From positions 1,550,001 through 1,614,000 of the forward strand of contig NC_014655.1 of the NCBI RefSeq assembly GCF_000166395.1: a stretch of DNA of 64,000 nucleotides, written 5' to 3'. Positions 34,659 to 44,662 of the stretch are shown here, in pieces. The DNA comes from Leadbetterella byssophila DSM 17132 (GTDB taxonomy: Bacteria > Bacteroidota > Bacteroidia > Cytophagales > Spirosomataceae). The translations under genes were made by a program, and so were the position numbers. Positions within the stretch are counted from its first letter, which is position 1, and each line of letters begins with the position of its first letter. Below the pieces are notes generated by a model. It did not search any database, was not told the origin of the DNA, and worked only from the letters and a program-made list of their open reading frames with translations.

Positions 34659-35676
34659 TTAAATTAACATTTGGTGAAAAATCTCTAGAAGTGCTTAAAG
34701 GAAAACCTTTACAGACGTATTGTATTGTTAGATTTACATTTAAGGCCATATTTGACCAATACTGCCCTATAGTCGGATTAGAGCTTATGGTATGATAATT
34801 TAAAGAATATCCCACCGTTAATCCGGAGTGTGATAGGCCTTGGTGCTGCAAGCTATGCCACTTCCAAGGTTCGGAAGAAGAATTCCGCTTATGTACTCCC
34901 ACCTCGTACGACCGAATAACATAGAGCAATCCTACTATTGCTTTCCAACTATACGTCCTGGTTCTCTCTAACTGCCCGGTAGTTAAGGGCTGATCATTTT
35001 CTAATTCCGAAGTAGCAAAAAAGTTCTCTGTTTCATCTACACATTCAGCTGTAGGGGAACTCTCTCCAGAACCTCCACCCCAGTCCTCAGTGGAAGCTTC
35101 TTGGTCATCTTCATCAATACAGAAATAATACAGATGTTCTTCTGAAGTGGTCCCATCCGTGTAATAGGTAATGGAGTAAACCTCCCAGCATTCCCGCTCT
35201 AAATTCCTACCCCTTTTGACCTTCCTTTGATTTCCAAAAACCTTACCCACCATCTTACCATCCTGAAAAACAAATCCGCTACTCACCTCAGAGTTAACGT
35301 CCCTTTTCAGCACTTTTCCAGTAAACCCCGGCAATGAATACTTGTCGAAATCACTCAACACATCCTTGATGGGTACACCTTTATCATTTTGAACTTGAAG
35401 TACAAATTCTTCTTTCCCGGCTTCAGATACAATCAAGTATTCATCTAAGCTTCTTGAAGATTCGACGGTTCTGGAAAATGGTACACCTACCTGAACCTTT
35501 CCCCAGCGATTGACAAGGGCTGTAGCCCTGTCCCATTGTAGATTCTGAACATATTTGGAGCTTCTGTGTAAAGAACGAGCCCTAGAAATGGTCTCCGCTC
35601 CATCTTCCATCACCTCTACCGAGGTACATGCATGACATCCTATAAATAGGATGATGGTATAAAGGGTGTTTTTCAT
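34648..35676 (-). CDS. Hypothetical lipoprotein with acidic central segment
   Basis: A 342-residue protein. Lipobox IGCHAC gives a lipidated Cys around residue 17. The N-terminal part looks like an assembled beta domain (KVQVGVPFSRT, EEFVLQVQND), the middle has an acidic, Cys-containing stretch (CIDEDDQEASTEDWGGGSG), and the C-terminal third (about 240-342) is Ser/Asn-rich. I do not recognise the family. Promoter-like TACGTTTG lies about 33 bp upstream with a TTG 21 bases further up. Confidence 0.65.
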   Translation of the reverse strand: MKNTLYTIILFIGCHACTSVEVMEDGAETISRARSLHRSSKYVQNLQWDRATALVNRWGKVQVGVPFSRTVESSRSLDEYLIVSEAGKEEFVLQVQNDKGVPIKDVLSDFDKYSLPGFTGKVLKRDVNSEVSSGFVFQDGKMVGKVFGNQRKVKRGRNLERECWEVYSITYYTDGTTSEEHLYYFCIDEDDQEASTEDWGGGSGESSPTAECVDETENFFATSELENDQPLTTGQLERTRTYSWKAIVGLLYVIRSYEVGVHKRNSSSEPWKWHSLQHQGLSHSGLTVGYSLNYHTISSNPTIGQYWSNMALNVNLTIQYVCKGFPLSTSRDFSPNVNLNVG

Positions 35677-35708
35677 AATGGTTGAAAGTTGAATGGGGAA
35701 TTGTAATG

Positions 35709-35740
35709 CAAACGTAATAAAGGACTTATCTTACATCCAA
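35709..35740 (-). promoter_or_regulatory. Promoter of the lipoprotein pair (TTG-N21-TACGTTTG)
   Basis: On the minus strand TTG (35740-35738) is followed after 21 bases by TACGTTTG (35716-35709), the best -33/-7 pair in the window. The ATG at 35676 is 32 bases downstream. Confidence 0.5.
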
Positions 35741-35868
35741 CAAAAATCTGATTGGGTAAATGTTAAAATCTGAAAAAGAAATTTCTTTAGATGAAAAAAA
35801 TCTTGTCGATATGGTCCTTTGCTACAAGGTTTAGCAATTTCCCCCTTCCCCAAAAAGGCATTTTTTCG

Positions 35869-35876
35869 TATATTTG
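35869..35876 (+). promoter_or_regulatory. -7 promoter element of parC
   Basis: TATATTTG matches TAnnTTTG and lies 21 bases before the parC ATG at 35898. Confidence 0.5.
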
Positions 35877-35897
35877 CATACTGGAGAAACCATAAAA

Positions 35898-38504
35898 ATG
35901 AGCGAAGAAAACTACGACCCTGCGCCACAGAAGGAGTTATTAGACGATATGTTCGAGAAGTATTTTCTCGAATATGCCTCTTATGTAATTCTGGAGAGGG
36001 CGGTACCTGCCATAGAAGACGGACTTAAACCCGTGCAAAGAAGGTTCTTGCACGCCTTGAAAGAAATGGATGACGGTCGCTTTAACAAAGTTGCGAACGT
36101 CATTGGATCTACCATGCAGTATCACCCTCATGGAGATGCCTCCATTGGTGATGCCATCGTTAATATTGGCCAAAAAGAATTATTATTAGATATACAGGGC
36201 AACTGGGGTGATGTAAGAACGGGTGACTCTGCCGCCGCCCCTCGTTACATAGAAGTAAGACTTTCGAAATTCGGGCACGAAGTCCTTTTCAATGAGGATA
36301 CCACTGAGTGGCAAATGTCCTATGACGGCAGAAAGCGTGAACCGGTAACCCTTCCGGCAAAATTTCCACTGGTATTGGAAATGGGTGCAGAAGGTATTGC
36401 CGTAGGTCTCTCCACCAAAATCCTTCCTCATAACTTCATAGAACTTTGCGAAGCTTCTATTAAATACCTCAAGAACGAACCTTTTGTACTATATCCGGAC
36501 TTCTTGACGGGAGGATTGATTGACGTTAGTAACTATAACGACGGAGCTAGAGGAGGAAAGGTTAAGATGAGAGCAAAGATCTCAGAGGTAGATAAAAAGA
36601 CCCTGAAGATCACAGAAATACCTTTCTCTACTACCACCGGCTCACTGATTGAATCTATCATTAAAGCCAATGACAGTGGAAAGATCAAGATCAAAAAAGT
36701 AGAAGACAACACGGCCAAAAATGTAGAAATCATCATACATCTTGCGCCAAATACTTCTACAGATATCACCATAGATGCACTATATGCATTCACCAACTGT
36801 GAAGTGTCTGTTTCTCCCAATGCCGTAGTTATTGTAGATCAGAAACCTCATTTTCTTGGAGTAAGTGATATCCTAAAAAACTCCACAGACCAAACCCTGC
36901 ATCTCTTACGTAGAGAACTGGAGATCAGGAAGGGAGAATTACTCGAAAAGATCTTATATAGCTCTCTAGAAAAGATCTTCATTGAAAACAGAATCTATAG
37001 GGACATTGAAGAATGTGAAACCTTTGAGTCTGTCATTGAAACCATAGATAAAGGCTTAGAACCTTACAAGAAGGACTTCTATAGAGAAATAGGCAGAGAA
37101 GACATTATCAGACTTACTGAAATCCGTATCAAGCGTATTTCTAAGTACGATAGCTTTAAAGCGGATGAACTTATGCGTAAGCAACAAGAAGAATTAGTGG
37201 AGGTAAATGACCATTTGAACAATATGGTTCGATACACCATCAACTTCTTCAAAGAATTGATCCGCAAATATGGAAAAGGCCGAGAAAGAAGAACGGAAAT
37301 CGTACAATTTGGTGAAGTTCAAGCTGCCGTTGTAGCCGCTAACAACCAAAAACTTTATGTAGATAAGGAAAATGGTTTTATAGGCTATGGCTTAAAGAAA
37401 GACGAGTACGTTATGGATTGTTCAGATATCGATGATATCATTGTCTTCCGTGCCGATGGGAAGTTTTCTGTAGTCAAGATCCAGGACAAGGTATTTGTTG
37501 GTAAAAACATCATCTACTGTGCAGTTTTCCGGAAGAATGACGAAAGAAAGATCTATAACGTCATTTATCTGGACGGAAAGAGCGGTAGAACCTTCGCCAA
37601 AAGATTTGCCGTCACAGGAGTAACCAGAGATAAAGAATATGATGTAACCAAAGGAAGTCCCCGCTCTAAAGTGCTTTACTTCTCCGCAAATGAAAACGGA
37701 GAAGCAGAGGTGGTAACGGTCAATCTCACCGCCTCAAGTAATGCCAAGAAGAAGGTATTCGACTTCAACTTTGCCGATCTTTTGATTAAAAACAGATCAG
37801 CATTAGGAAATCTAGTATCGAAATACGCAGTACGAAAAATCAATTTTAAAACTGCAGGAAAGTCCACCTTGGGCGGAGTAGACATTTGGTACACTCCTAC
37901 ACTAGGACGTCTAAACAAAGATGGCCACGGTAATTTCTTAGGTAATTTTGGTCCAAGTGACAAGATCATCGTCCTATATAATACAGGGGAATATGAACTT
38001 ACCAATTTTGAACTGACAAATCATTATGACCCACGTCAGGTAGTGGCTATCTCCAAATTCTCAGAAAAGCGACCGGTATCTTGTATCTACTTGGACGGAG
38101 AAAACAAGAATCATCATATCAAGCGATTCCTCGTGGAAACCTCCACCATGGATAAACGATTCAGTTTTATAACCGAACATCCTAAATCAGAACTGGTATT
38201 TGCTTCGTACGATTGGAAACCAAGGGTTGAGATCAAACATCGTAAAGACAGAAAGACGGAAGTCACTACAGATCTATACAAAATAGATGAGATGATTGAT
38301 ATCAAAGGCTGGAAGGCACTTGGCAATAAATTACCGTTTGACAAAGTGGTTGATCTAAAAATACTTCCGCCCGAACCTTTTGAAGAACCTCAGGATATTG
38401 AAGAAGATATAGAATTAGAGGAGGAGGAAGAAGATGAGATAGAAGCTCCGGAATTTGATCCTAACAAACCGAGTGGTGAAGGGGAACAATTGCCTTTGTT
38501 CTAA
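35898..38504 (+). CDS. parC: DNA topoisomerase IV subunit A
   Basis: An 868-residue type IIA topoisomerase A subunit. The start ATG at 35898 gives MSEENYDPAPQ; a TTG at 35874 is in frame. The N-terminal motif YASYVILERAVPAIEDGLKP is the ParC version (GyrA has YSMSVIVSRALPD), followed by QYHPHGDASIGDA and the catalytic Tyr117 in APRYIEV. The C-terminal beta-pinwheel lacks an obvious GyrA box, again favouring topo IV. The tail is very acidic (EEDIELEEEEEDEIE). No parE lies nearby in this window. Confidence 0.92.
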   Translation: MSEENYDPAPQKELLDDMFEKYFLEYASYVILERAVPAIEDGLKPVQRRFLHALKEMDDGRFNKVANVIGSTMQYHPHGDASIGDAIVNIGQKELLLDIQGNWGDVRTGDSAAAPRYIEVRLSKFGHEVLFNEDTTEWQMSYDGRKREPVTLPAKFPLVLEMGAEGIAVGLSTKILPHNFIELCEASIKYLKNEPFVLYPDFLTGGLIDVSNYNDGARGGKVKMRAKISEVDKKTLKITEIPFSTTTGSLIESIIKANDSGKIKIKKVEDNTAKNVEIIIHLAPNTSTDITIDALYAFTNCEVSVSPNAVVIVDQKPHFLGVSDILKNSTDQTLHLLRRELEIRKGELLEKILYSSLEKIFIENRIYRDIEECETFESVIETIDKGLEPYKKDFYREIGREDIIRLTEIRIKRISKYDSFKADELMRKQQEELVEVNDHLNNMVRYTINFFKELIRKYGKGRERRTEIVQFGEVQAAVVAANNQKLYVDKENGFIGYGLKKDEYVMDCSDIDDIIVFRADGKFSVVKIQDKVFVGKNIIYCAVFRKNDERKIYNVIYLDGKSGRTFAKRFAVTGVTRDKEYDVTKGSPRSKVLYFSANENGEAEVVTVNLTASSNAKKKVFDFNFADLLIKNRSALGNLVSKYAVRKINFKTAGKSTLGGVDIWYTPTLGRLNKDGHGNFLGNFGPSDKIIVLYNTGEYELTNFELTNHYDPRQVVAISKFSEKRPVSCIYLDGENKNHHIKRFLVETSTMDKRFSFITEHPKSELVFASYDWKPRVEIKHRKDRKTEVTTDLYKIDEMIDIKGWKALGNKLPFDKVVDLKILPPEPFEEPQDIEEDIELEEEEEDEIEAPEFDPNKPSGEGEQLPLF

Positions 38505-38541
38505 AAAAATAGGTCTCCAAAATTTGGAGACCTATTTTTTT
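38503..38541 (+). terminator. Bidirectional terminator between parC and the phosphate transporter gene
   Basis: A 19-bp perfect palindrome AAAAAAATAGGTCTCCAAA / TTTGGAGACCTATTTTTTT with one central base. T runs at both ends let it stop transcripts from parC and from the convergent transporter gene. Confidence 0.85.
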
Positions 38542-38558
38542 AGAGTTGTTTAATTGAG

Positions 38559-39977
38559 TTAGGACAAGATAGCCCTAAATACTAAGAACAATATAGCTGA
38601 GAGCAGAATAGAAACCGGTAGGGTTAATATCCACGCCAAACCTATGTTCTTAATGGTCTTCGATTGAAGGTTTTTGATTCCTTTTGATGCCACCATAGAA
38701 CCTGCGATACCGGAAGATAAGGTATGAGTAGTACTTACAGGCAATTTAAATCCTGAAGCTAAACCGATGGTGATAGCTGCCACCAACTCTGCAGACGCAC
38801 CTTGTGCGTAAGTTAAGTGCGACTTACCGATCTTTTCACCTACCGTCACTACAATTCTCTTCCAACCTATCATGGTTCCCATGCCAAGCGACAATGAAAT
38901 CATTAATATTACCCAGAAAGGTGCAAAATCTATGGCCTTTCTAATTCCTTTTTCTTCTTTGGTTGCTGCCATAGTAAGTGTATCTCTGTCTTTAGCACTC
39001 AGTTTTACACTTTCATCGTTCAAAAGCTTCTTAGTATTCGTAGATATCTGCAAAATGGCAGCTCTTAGGTGCAATTTTTCAGTGGTGTCTGCTGACACAC
39101 CATCAGCAATAGGCATTAATCTATTCAGATTCTCGTGAATTCCTTTGATATGACTCTTCTCATCAACGCCTAGATGAGTAGTATCTATTTTGCTTACTAT
39201 GGTTTGAATCTGTACCAAATCAGGCTTGATTTCCTTCAAGTCATCAATTTTTGTCAAAGCGAAGTACGAAGGCAAGATCCCGATCAGAATTAGCATCACT
39301 AAACCTATACCCTTCTGTCCATCATTTTTTCCATGGAAAAAGCTCACCAAGGTACAAGTTGAGATCAAGGTTCCGCGGATCCAACTTGGAGGCGGCTGGT
39401 TCTTTTTTGGCTCAGAAAAAATTTGATTTCTTACGTCTTTACTTACTGATATCCTAAGAATAAACATCAGTATTACAGCAAGGGTAAAACCTATTAAAGG
39501 CGCAATGAATAATCCGGTAAAGATCTCCTTCACCTTTTCCCAGTTGATTGCAGCTGCACCGGAAGCATTTTCAGGTAACATAGCATATCCTAAACCTACC
39601 CCCATGATAGCACCTATTAAGGTATGTGAACTGGATGAAGGCAATCCAAAGTACCATGTACCAAAGTTCCAGATGATGGCACTACATAACATGGCCAAAA
39701 CCATGGCTATGGAATGATACACGTTTTGGTCAATCAGCAAGTCTACGGGGAGTAAGTTAACGATAGACATCCCTACACCAATACCTCCTGTGATTACGCC
39801 CAAGAAGTTCATCAAACCGGACCAAATCACGGCTTGAGCAGGTTTAAGGGAATTAGTATAGATAACAGTGGCTACCGCATTTGCCGTATCATGAAATCCA
39901 TTAATAAACTCGAATACACAGGCGCAAAAGATACATGCGGCCAAAAGGAAAAAAATGTCAGTTTCTAGTCCGAACAT
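38559..39977 (-). CDS. Inorganic phosphate transporter, PiT family
   Basis: A 472-residue membrane protein with the duplicated PiT signatures: GFHDTANAVATVIYTNSL near residues 27-44 and the second GAS...STTHTLSSGIAGSMVAS near 415-435, with about ten membrane helices and a central hydrophilic stretch (about 230-345) bearing TIVSKIDTTHLG. Imports phosphate with a cation. The gene stands alone, convergent to parC. Confidence 0.92.
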   Translation of the reverse strand: MFGLETDIFFLLAACIFCACVFEFINGFHDTANAVATVIYTNSLKPAQAVIWSGLMNFLGVITGGIGVGMSIVNLLPVDLLIDQNVYHSIAMVLAMLCSAIIWNFGTWYFGLPSSSSHTLIGAIMGVGLGYAMLPENASGAAAINWEKVKEIFTGLFIAPLIGFTLAVILMFILRISVSKDVRNQIFSEPKKNQPPPSWIRGTLISTCTLVSFFHGKNDGQKGIGLVMLILIGILPSYFALTKIDDLKEIKPDLVQIQTIVSKIDTTHLGVDEKSHIKGIHENLNRLMPIADGVSADTTEKLHLRAAILQISTNTKKLLNDESVKLSAKDRDTLTMAATKEEKGIRKAIDFAPFWVILMISLSLGMGTMIGWKRIVVTVGEKIGKSHLTYAQGASAELVAAITIGLASGFKLPVSTTHTLSSGIAGSMVASKGIKNLQSKTIKNIGLAWILTLPVSILLSAILFLVFRAILS

Positions 39978-40054
39978 ATTAGAATGGTATTATTCTCCGT
40001 GCAAAATTCCCTCTTTATCTACAGAGGGTATGTAAAATGTATATTATGAAATTG

Positions 40055-41098
40055 TTAATTTTCCTTTATGGCCAATTGCCCACAAGCGGCATCAATATCC
40101 TTCCCTCTACTCCTTCTGATATTGACTGTCACACGATTGTCTTCTAAATATTTGGCAAATTTATCTATGGCTTCCGGATCTGCATTTACAAAGTTTGCTT
40201 CTGAAATAGGGTTATATTCAATAATATTCACTTTGGAAGGAACGCGCTTCACGAATTCCAACAACTCTTTTGCATCAGCAATTTTATCATTAAATCCATG
40301 AAATACAATATATTCCAAAGTTATTTTATTCCCTGTCTTCTTATAAAAGTACTGTAATGCTTCGCTAAGGTTTTTCAAGGAATTAGATTCATTGATGGGC
40401 ATGATGGTATTCCTCTTTTCATCATTAGCGGCATGTAAAGACAGTGCCAAATTGAACTTCACTCCATCATCACCTAATTTCTTGATCATCTTTGCGATTC
40501 CCGCAGTGGAAACGGTAATTCTTTTTGGAGACCAATTCAACCCTTCAGGAGAGGTAATCCTTTCTACAGATTCTAGAACAGCCGCATAATTGAGCAAGGG
40601 TTCACCCATACCCATATAAACGATATTGGTCAAAGGCTGACTATATCTTTCCTCTGCCTGATTCTTTATGAGAATCACTTGATCATATATTTCTGCTGCA
40701 TCTAAGTTTCTTTCTCTGTTCATATAACCGGTAGCACAAAACTTACATGTCAATGAACAACCTACCTGAGAAGAAATACATGCAGTCATTCTAGTATCTG
40801 TAGGAATCAATACCCCTTCCACCAAATGGCCATCGTACAGTTTAAATCCTGACTTTATAGTCCCATCAGCAGAATACTGAGCCGTATGTACCGTTACCGG
40901 ACGAATTTCAAACTCAGCTTCTAACTTTTCTCTTAATGATTTGGACAGGTTAGTCATATCCTGAATGCTCCAAGCACTCTTTTGCCACAACCATTCGCGA
41001 ATCTGTTTAGCACGGAAAGCGGGTTCTCCCACCTGCTTTAACCAAGCCTGGAGGTCTTCCCATTTTACCTTGCGTAGATCCTTCTTCTTTTGTTCCAT
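40055..41098 (-). CDS. rlmN: Dual-specificity RNA methyltransferase RlmN
   Basis: A 347-residue radical-SAM methylase that puts a C2 methyl on A2503 of 23S rRNA and on A37 of some tRNAs. The cluster-binding motif is Cys114-X3-Cys118-X2-Cys121 (CSLTCKFC); AFRAKQIREWLWQK and GMGEPLLN are typical, and the C-terminal DAACGQL holds the second catalytic Cys. I start at ATG 41098 (MEQKKKDLRK); an ATG at 41161 would add 21 unconserved residues. Confidence 0.93.
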   Translation of the reverse strand: MEQKKKDLRKVKWEDLQAWLKQVGEPAFRAKQIREWLWQKSAWSIQDMTNLSKSLREKLEAEFEIRPVTVHTAQYSADGTIKSGFKLYDGHLVEGVLIPTDTRMTACISSQVGCSLTCKFCATGYMNRERNLDAAEIYDQVILIKNQAEERYSQPLTNIVYMGMGEPLLNYAAVLESVERITSPEGLNWSPKRITVSTAGIAKMIKKLGDDGVKFNLALSLHAANDEKRNTIMPINESNSLKNLSEALQYFYKKTGNKITLEYIVFHGFNDKIADAKELLEFVKRVPSKVNIIEYNPISEANFVNADPEAIDKFAKYLEDNRVTVNIRRSRGKDIDAACGQLAIKEN

Positions 41099-41216
41099 AC
41101 TACAAAATTCTGAATAAATTCCTGCATATCCATCAGATACATAAGAATTAAGTACTAACATATCTGATAATTTGTATTTTTACTATAATTTCTTTTTCCA
41201 TACCTATATACGTCCC

Positions 41217-42482
41217 ATGAAAGCATTTGGCAAAATTCTGCTTTGCAGCCTTTTCTGCCTCCTCCTCTCAAATGAAAAGGGGATGGCACAAAAGGAAAAA
41301 CCCCTGGGATTCCACCCTATTAGAAAAAAAGTCACGTATACCACCTGTCCTTTTGAACTAAGAGCAAACTTGATTGTAGTTAAAACTCTGGTTGACCAAT
41401 CTGATACGCTTAATTTCATCTTAGACTCCGGAGTGCAAAGCATCATTATCCTAGATTCTGCATTAAGAACTAGACTACATACTAAGATAGGCAGAGAAAT
41501 CATCATCAGCGGAATAGGAGAATCACCTCCCTTCACCGCATTCGTCTCACTAGGGCACACCATTAAGATCAGTGGACTTATAGCTTATAGCCAAAACATC
41601 GTACTACTACAGGAAAACTTCCTTAATCTTTCAGAATATTTAGGAATACCCGTTCATGGGATCATTGGATCTGATTTGTTTTCACGCTTCCATGTAGAGA
41701 TTGACTATTCTACATCTATGCTCACCTTTATTGAACCATCAAAATACAAGTATAAAAAGCACAAAGGTACAGCTATACCCCTACTTTTGGATAGGACAAA
41801 ACCTTATATCCAGCTCACCAAATTGAAAAACAATGGAAAAGAAATTGAAAATATCAATCTGGTGGTAGACACCGGAGGTGCTCATTCCCTACTTCTTAAC
41901 GGAGAAGTCATTCCAGAGGATCTGGTGCCGGAAAAACTTACAGATGGACACTTAGGAAGGGGTTTAAACGGCAATATCGAAGGAAAATTAGGAAGAATGG
42001 ATCTTCTTCAAATAGGGAATTACCATTTTAAAGATGTAATAGCCACTTTCCCGGACAGCGTGGTTTTTGATTCCAAAATCACCCATGCCACAGCCACAAG
42101 ACATGGAAGTATTGGAGGCGAGATTCTTAAGAGGTTCATAGTGGGACTAAATTACCAGCAAGGTCTGTTGGTATTAAAGCCTATAAAAAAAGAAATCAAA
42201 AAGCCCTTTGAGGCAGACATGAGCGGATTAGAACTCAGAGCTACGGGGAAAGATTACAGAACCTTTGAGATCTTTAGTGTGATTCAGAATTCACCGGCAG
42301 GAGAAGCGGGCCTACTACCAGGTGATAAAATTATGGTGATCAATAACAAACTAGCTAACCTCATGACCATCAATGAGCTTTATGGACTGTTCTCCAAAAA
42401 AGAAGGTAAGAAGATAGAAATAGTAGTTTTGAGAAATCATGCTCTCCTTTCTTTTGAATTTGTCTTAAGAAAGATCATTTAA
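41217..42482 (+). CDS. Exported retropepsin-like aspartyl protease with PDZ domain
   Basis: A 421-residue protein. ATG 41217 gives a clean signal peptide (MKAFGKILLCSLFC..., ending about residue 25 at MAQK); a TTG at 41172 is unlikely. Two aspartyl-protease half-sites are seen: ILDSGVQSI near 76 and VVDTGGAHSLL near 221. A C-terminal PDZ domain (about 350-415) carries SPAGEAGLLPGDKIMVIN. This combination is found in Bacteroidota periplasmic proteases; the substrate is unknown. It ends 4 bp inside the convergent gene. Confidence 0.85.
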   Translation: MKAFGKILLCSLFCLLLSNEKGMAQKEKPLGFHPIRKKVTYTTCPFELRANLIVVKTLVDQSDTLNFILDSGVQSIIILDSALRTRLHTKIGREIIISGIGESPPFTAFVSLGHTIKISGLIAYSQNIVLLQENFLNLSEYLGIPVHGIIGSDLFSRFHVEIDYSTSMLTFIEPSKYKYKKHKGTAIPLLLDRTKPYIQLTKLKNNGKEIENINLVVDTGGAHSLLLNGEVIPEDLVPEKLTDGHLGRGLNGNIEGKLGRMDLLQIGNYHFKDVIATFPDSVVFDSKITHATATRHGSIGGEILKRFIVGLNYQQGLLVLKPIKKEIKKPFEADMSGLELRATGKDYRTFEIFSVIQNSPAGEAGLLPGDKIMVINNKLANLMTINELYGLFSKKEGKKIEIVVLRNHALLSFEFVLRKII

Positions 42483-43243
42483 AATCTATAGGACAGGTTA
42501 AATCCTAGGCCTCTAAGTCCCACAAAAGGTACGGAACGTACAGACTTGATTTCTGCTCTATCGTTTTCCATTTCCAAAGAAAAATACTTATCCCTAAGTC
42601 CAAATCTCTGCTTGATGGCACCTTTCACATACTCTCTTTCCTCCTCATTCAAACCTACAAGATTAGGGTTATTTCCTTCTGCATAGAACTCCTGTGCTTT
42701 CCCGATATGTGGTCCCACAAATACTATATCTAAACCAAATCTGTTCCATTGAAAGCTTCTTCCTATTAAGAGGCCTCCAGAAAGGGTATTAAATGTGAAA
42801 TCAACCGGCAACTTTACCTCTAAAAATTGGCCGTTTTTTAAGATACGGACCATAGCCGGCACCTTCATGTCAAATTCTTCATAGATCCCAAAAGCCCCCA
42901 AGAAGACCTTCTTATTTTTCCCCATGTAATATCTCAATTCAGGTGAATACCCTTTTAAACCCACCTGGGCTTCATTCATAAAGATGTAGTCAAATTTGAT
43001 CCCCGTAAGACCTACTCCATGTTTCTTTGATATTTCATCAATAAATCCGCCAAAAGGAATATCTGATTTTGGTCTATAAAAAATGGTATTATTAAATCCC
43101 CACCTCGGACTTAAAGTTCTTTCATACTGTAGTGAATAGATTTGAATGGCGGCACCCGCTACGTTTGTGCGGATTGAATTTTTATATTGGCCTGCAACTG
43201 CCAGGGGTAAAAGCAGAAGTAAAGCAAAGATTTTTTTAGTCAT
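42479..43243 (-). CDS. Exported hypothetical protein, probable outer-membrane barrel
   Basis: A 254-residue protein starting at ATG 43243 (MTKKIFALLLLLPLAVAGQ, signal peptide 1-18); the longer reading from 43273 adds ten residues. The body shows repeated strand-like segments (QIYSLQYERTLSPRWGF, GYSPELRYYMGKNKKVFLG) and ends GFNLSYRF, typical of small outer-membrane barrels. A TACTTTTG -7 element lies 17 bp upstream. Family and ligand unknown. Confidence 0.65.
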   Translation of the reverse strand: MTKKIFALLLLLPLAVAGQYKNSIRTNVAGAAIQIYSLQYERTLSPRWGFNNTIFYRPKSDIPFGGFIDEISKKHGVGLTGIKFDYIFMNEAQVGLKGYSPELRYYMGKNKKVFLGAFGIYEEFDMKVPAMVRILKNGQFLEVKLPVDFTFNTLSGGLLIGRSFQWNRFGLDIVFVGPHIGKAQEFYAEGNNPNLVGLNEEEREYVKGAIKQRFGLRDKYFSLEMENDRAEIKSVRSVPFVGLRGLGFNLSYRF

Positions 43244-43260
43244 TTTAAAGTAAAATTGCA

Positions 43261-43268
43261 CAAAAGTA
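43261..43268 (-). promoter_or_regulatory. -7 promoter element of the 43243 gene
   Basis: The minus strand reads TACTTTTG, a TAnnTTTG match, 17 bases before the ATG at 43243. Confidence 0.5.
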
Positions 43269-43388
43269 CACAAACCATAATATCGTAGGGATTTCCGTTC
43301 GAAAATAAATTCTAGAATGTGTACCTTTGCAAGTTATGTGGGTATAAGTTTACTTAAAGTAGTATACTCAATAAACAAACGAAATATT

Positions 43389-43396
43389 TATTTTTG
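43389..43396 (+). promoter_or_regulatory. -7 promoter element of the carboxynorspermidine synthase gene
   Basis: TATTTTTG matches TAnnTTTG and ends 22 bases before the ATG at 43419. A second match, TACCTTTG at 43322-43329, could give a longer leader. Confidence 0.5.
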
Positions 43397-43418
43397 CATT
43401 TCATTTAAACTAAAAACA

Positions 43419-44630
43419 ATGTCAAAAGTACTGATTATTGGTGCAGGAGGAGTAGGAACCGTGGTAGCACATAAGTGCGCCATCAATTCCTCAGTTTTTA
43501 CGGAAATCATGCTGGCCTCCCGTACAAAATCAAAATGTGATAAAATTGCTGCGGATATCGAAGAGATGCATGGTGTAAAAATCGCTACTGCACAAGTCGA
43601 TGCGGATAATGTTCCGGAATTGGTAAACTTGATCCGTTCCTTTGGACCAAAATTAGTTATAAACGTAGCCCTTCCTTATCAGGATCTAACCATTATGGAT
43701 GCTTGTCTTGAAACCGGTGTTCATTATCTTGATACTGCGAACTACGAGCCAAAAGATGTAGCAAAATTCGAATACAGTTGGCAATGGGCCTATCAAGACC
43801 GTTTCAAAGAAGCCGGTTTGATGGCACTTCTAGGATGTGGTTTCGATCCGGGTGTTACACAAGTGTACACCGCTTATGCAGCTAAACATCATTTTGATGA
43901 AATGCATTATCTGGATATCGTGGACTGTAATGCTGGAGATCACGGTAAAGCATTTGCCACTAATTTTAACCCGGAGATCAATATTCGTGAGATTACTCAG
44001 CCGGGTAGATATTGGGAAAATGGAGAATGGGTTGAAATCCCACCTATGTCTATTCACAAACCCATAGAATATCCAAATATAGGACCAAGGGAATCTTACG
44101 TTCTTTACCATGAAGAGTTAGAATCCTTAGTTAAGAACTTCCCTACATTGAAGAGAGCCAGATTCTGGATGACTTTCGGTCAACAATACATCACTCACCT
44201 TCAAGTGCTTCAAAATGTAGGAATGACTTCTATAGTTCCTATCCAGTTCCAAGGACAAGATATCGTTCCATTAGAATTCTTAAAGGCAGTTCTACCTGCT
44301 CCGGATTCATTGGGTGAAAATTATACCGGAGAAACCTCCATTGGTTGCCAAATCAAAGGTATCAAAGACGGAAAAGAAAAAACTTACTATGTATGGAACA
44401 ACTGCTCTCATGCAGAAGCCTATAAAGAAGTAAAATCTCAAGCCGTTTCCTATACTACAGGGGTACCTGCAATGATCGGAGCCATGTTAATGTTAACTAA
44501 CGAAGAATGGTTAAAACCGGGCGTATTTAACGTAGAAGAGTTAAATCCGGATCCATTTATGGACCTTTTAAACAAGCATGGTTTACCATGGAATGAAAAG
44601 GTCAATGTGGAACTCCCGCATGAATATTAA
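43419..44630 (+). CDS. Carboxynorspermidine synthase-like (saccharopine dehydrogenase family)
   Basis: A 403-residue NAD(P)-dependent enzyme. The Rossmann motif is GAGGVG (8-13) in VLIIGAGGVGTVV; further family marks are MLASRTKSKCDKI, YLDTANYEP and LGCGFDPGVTQVY. In Bacteroidota this subgroup makes carboxyspermidine/carboxynorspermidine by reductive condensation, part of the alternative spermidine route, rather than lysine. The start at ATG 43419 is chosen because 34 upstream codons do not match the family. A terminator follows. Confidence 0.85.
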   Translation: MSKVLIIGAGGVGTVVAHKCAINSSVFTEIMLASRTKSKCDKIAADIEEMHGVKIATAQVDADNVPELVNLIRSFGPKLVINVALPYQDLTIMDACLETGVHYLDTANYEPKDVAKFEYSWQWAYQDRFKEAGLMALLGCGFDPGVTQVYTAYAAKHHFDEMHYLDIVDCNAGDHGKAFATNFNPEINIREITQPGRYWENGEWVEIPPMSIHKPIEYPNIGPRESYVLYHEELESLVKNFPTLKRARFWMTFGQQYITHLQVLQNVGMTSIVPIQFQGQDIVPLEFLKAVLPAPDSLGENYTGETSIGCQIKGIKDGKEKTYYVWNNCSHAEAYKEVKSQAVSYTTGVPAMIGAMLMLTNEEWLKPGVFNVEELNPDPFMDLLNKHGLPWNEKVNVELPHEY

Positions 44631-44638
44631 AATTTTAT

Positions 44639-44661
44639 AGCCGCCTAGTGCGGCTTTTTTT
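44639..44661 (+). terminator. Terminator after the carboxynorspermidine synthase gene
   Basis: Stem AGCCGC / GCGGCT with loop CTAGT followed by seven T. It separates the gene from the cobalamin riboswitch transcript. Confidence 0.82.
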
Positions 44662-44662
44662 A

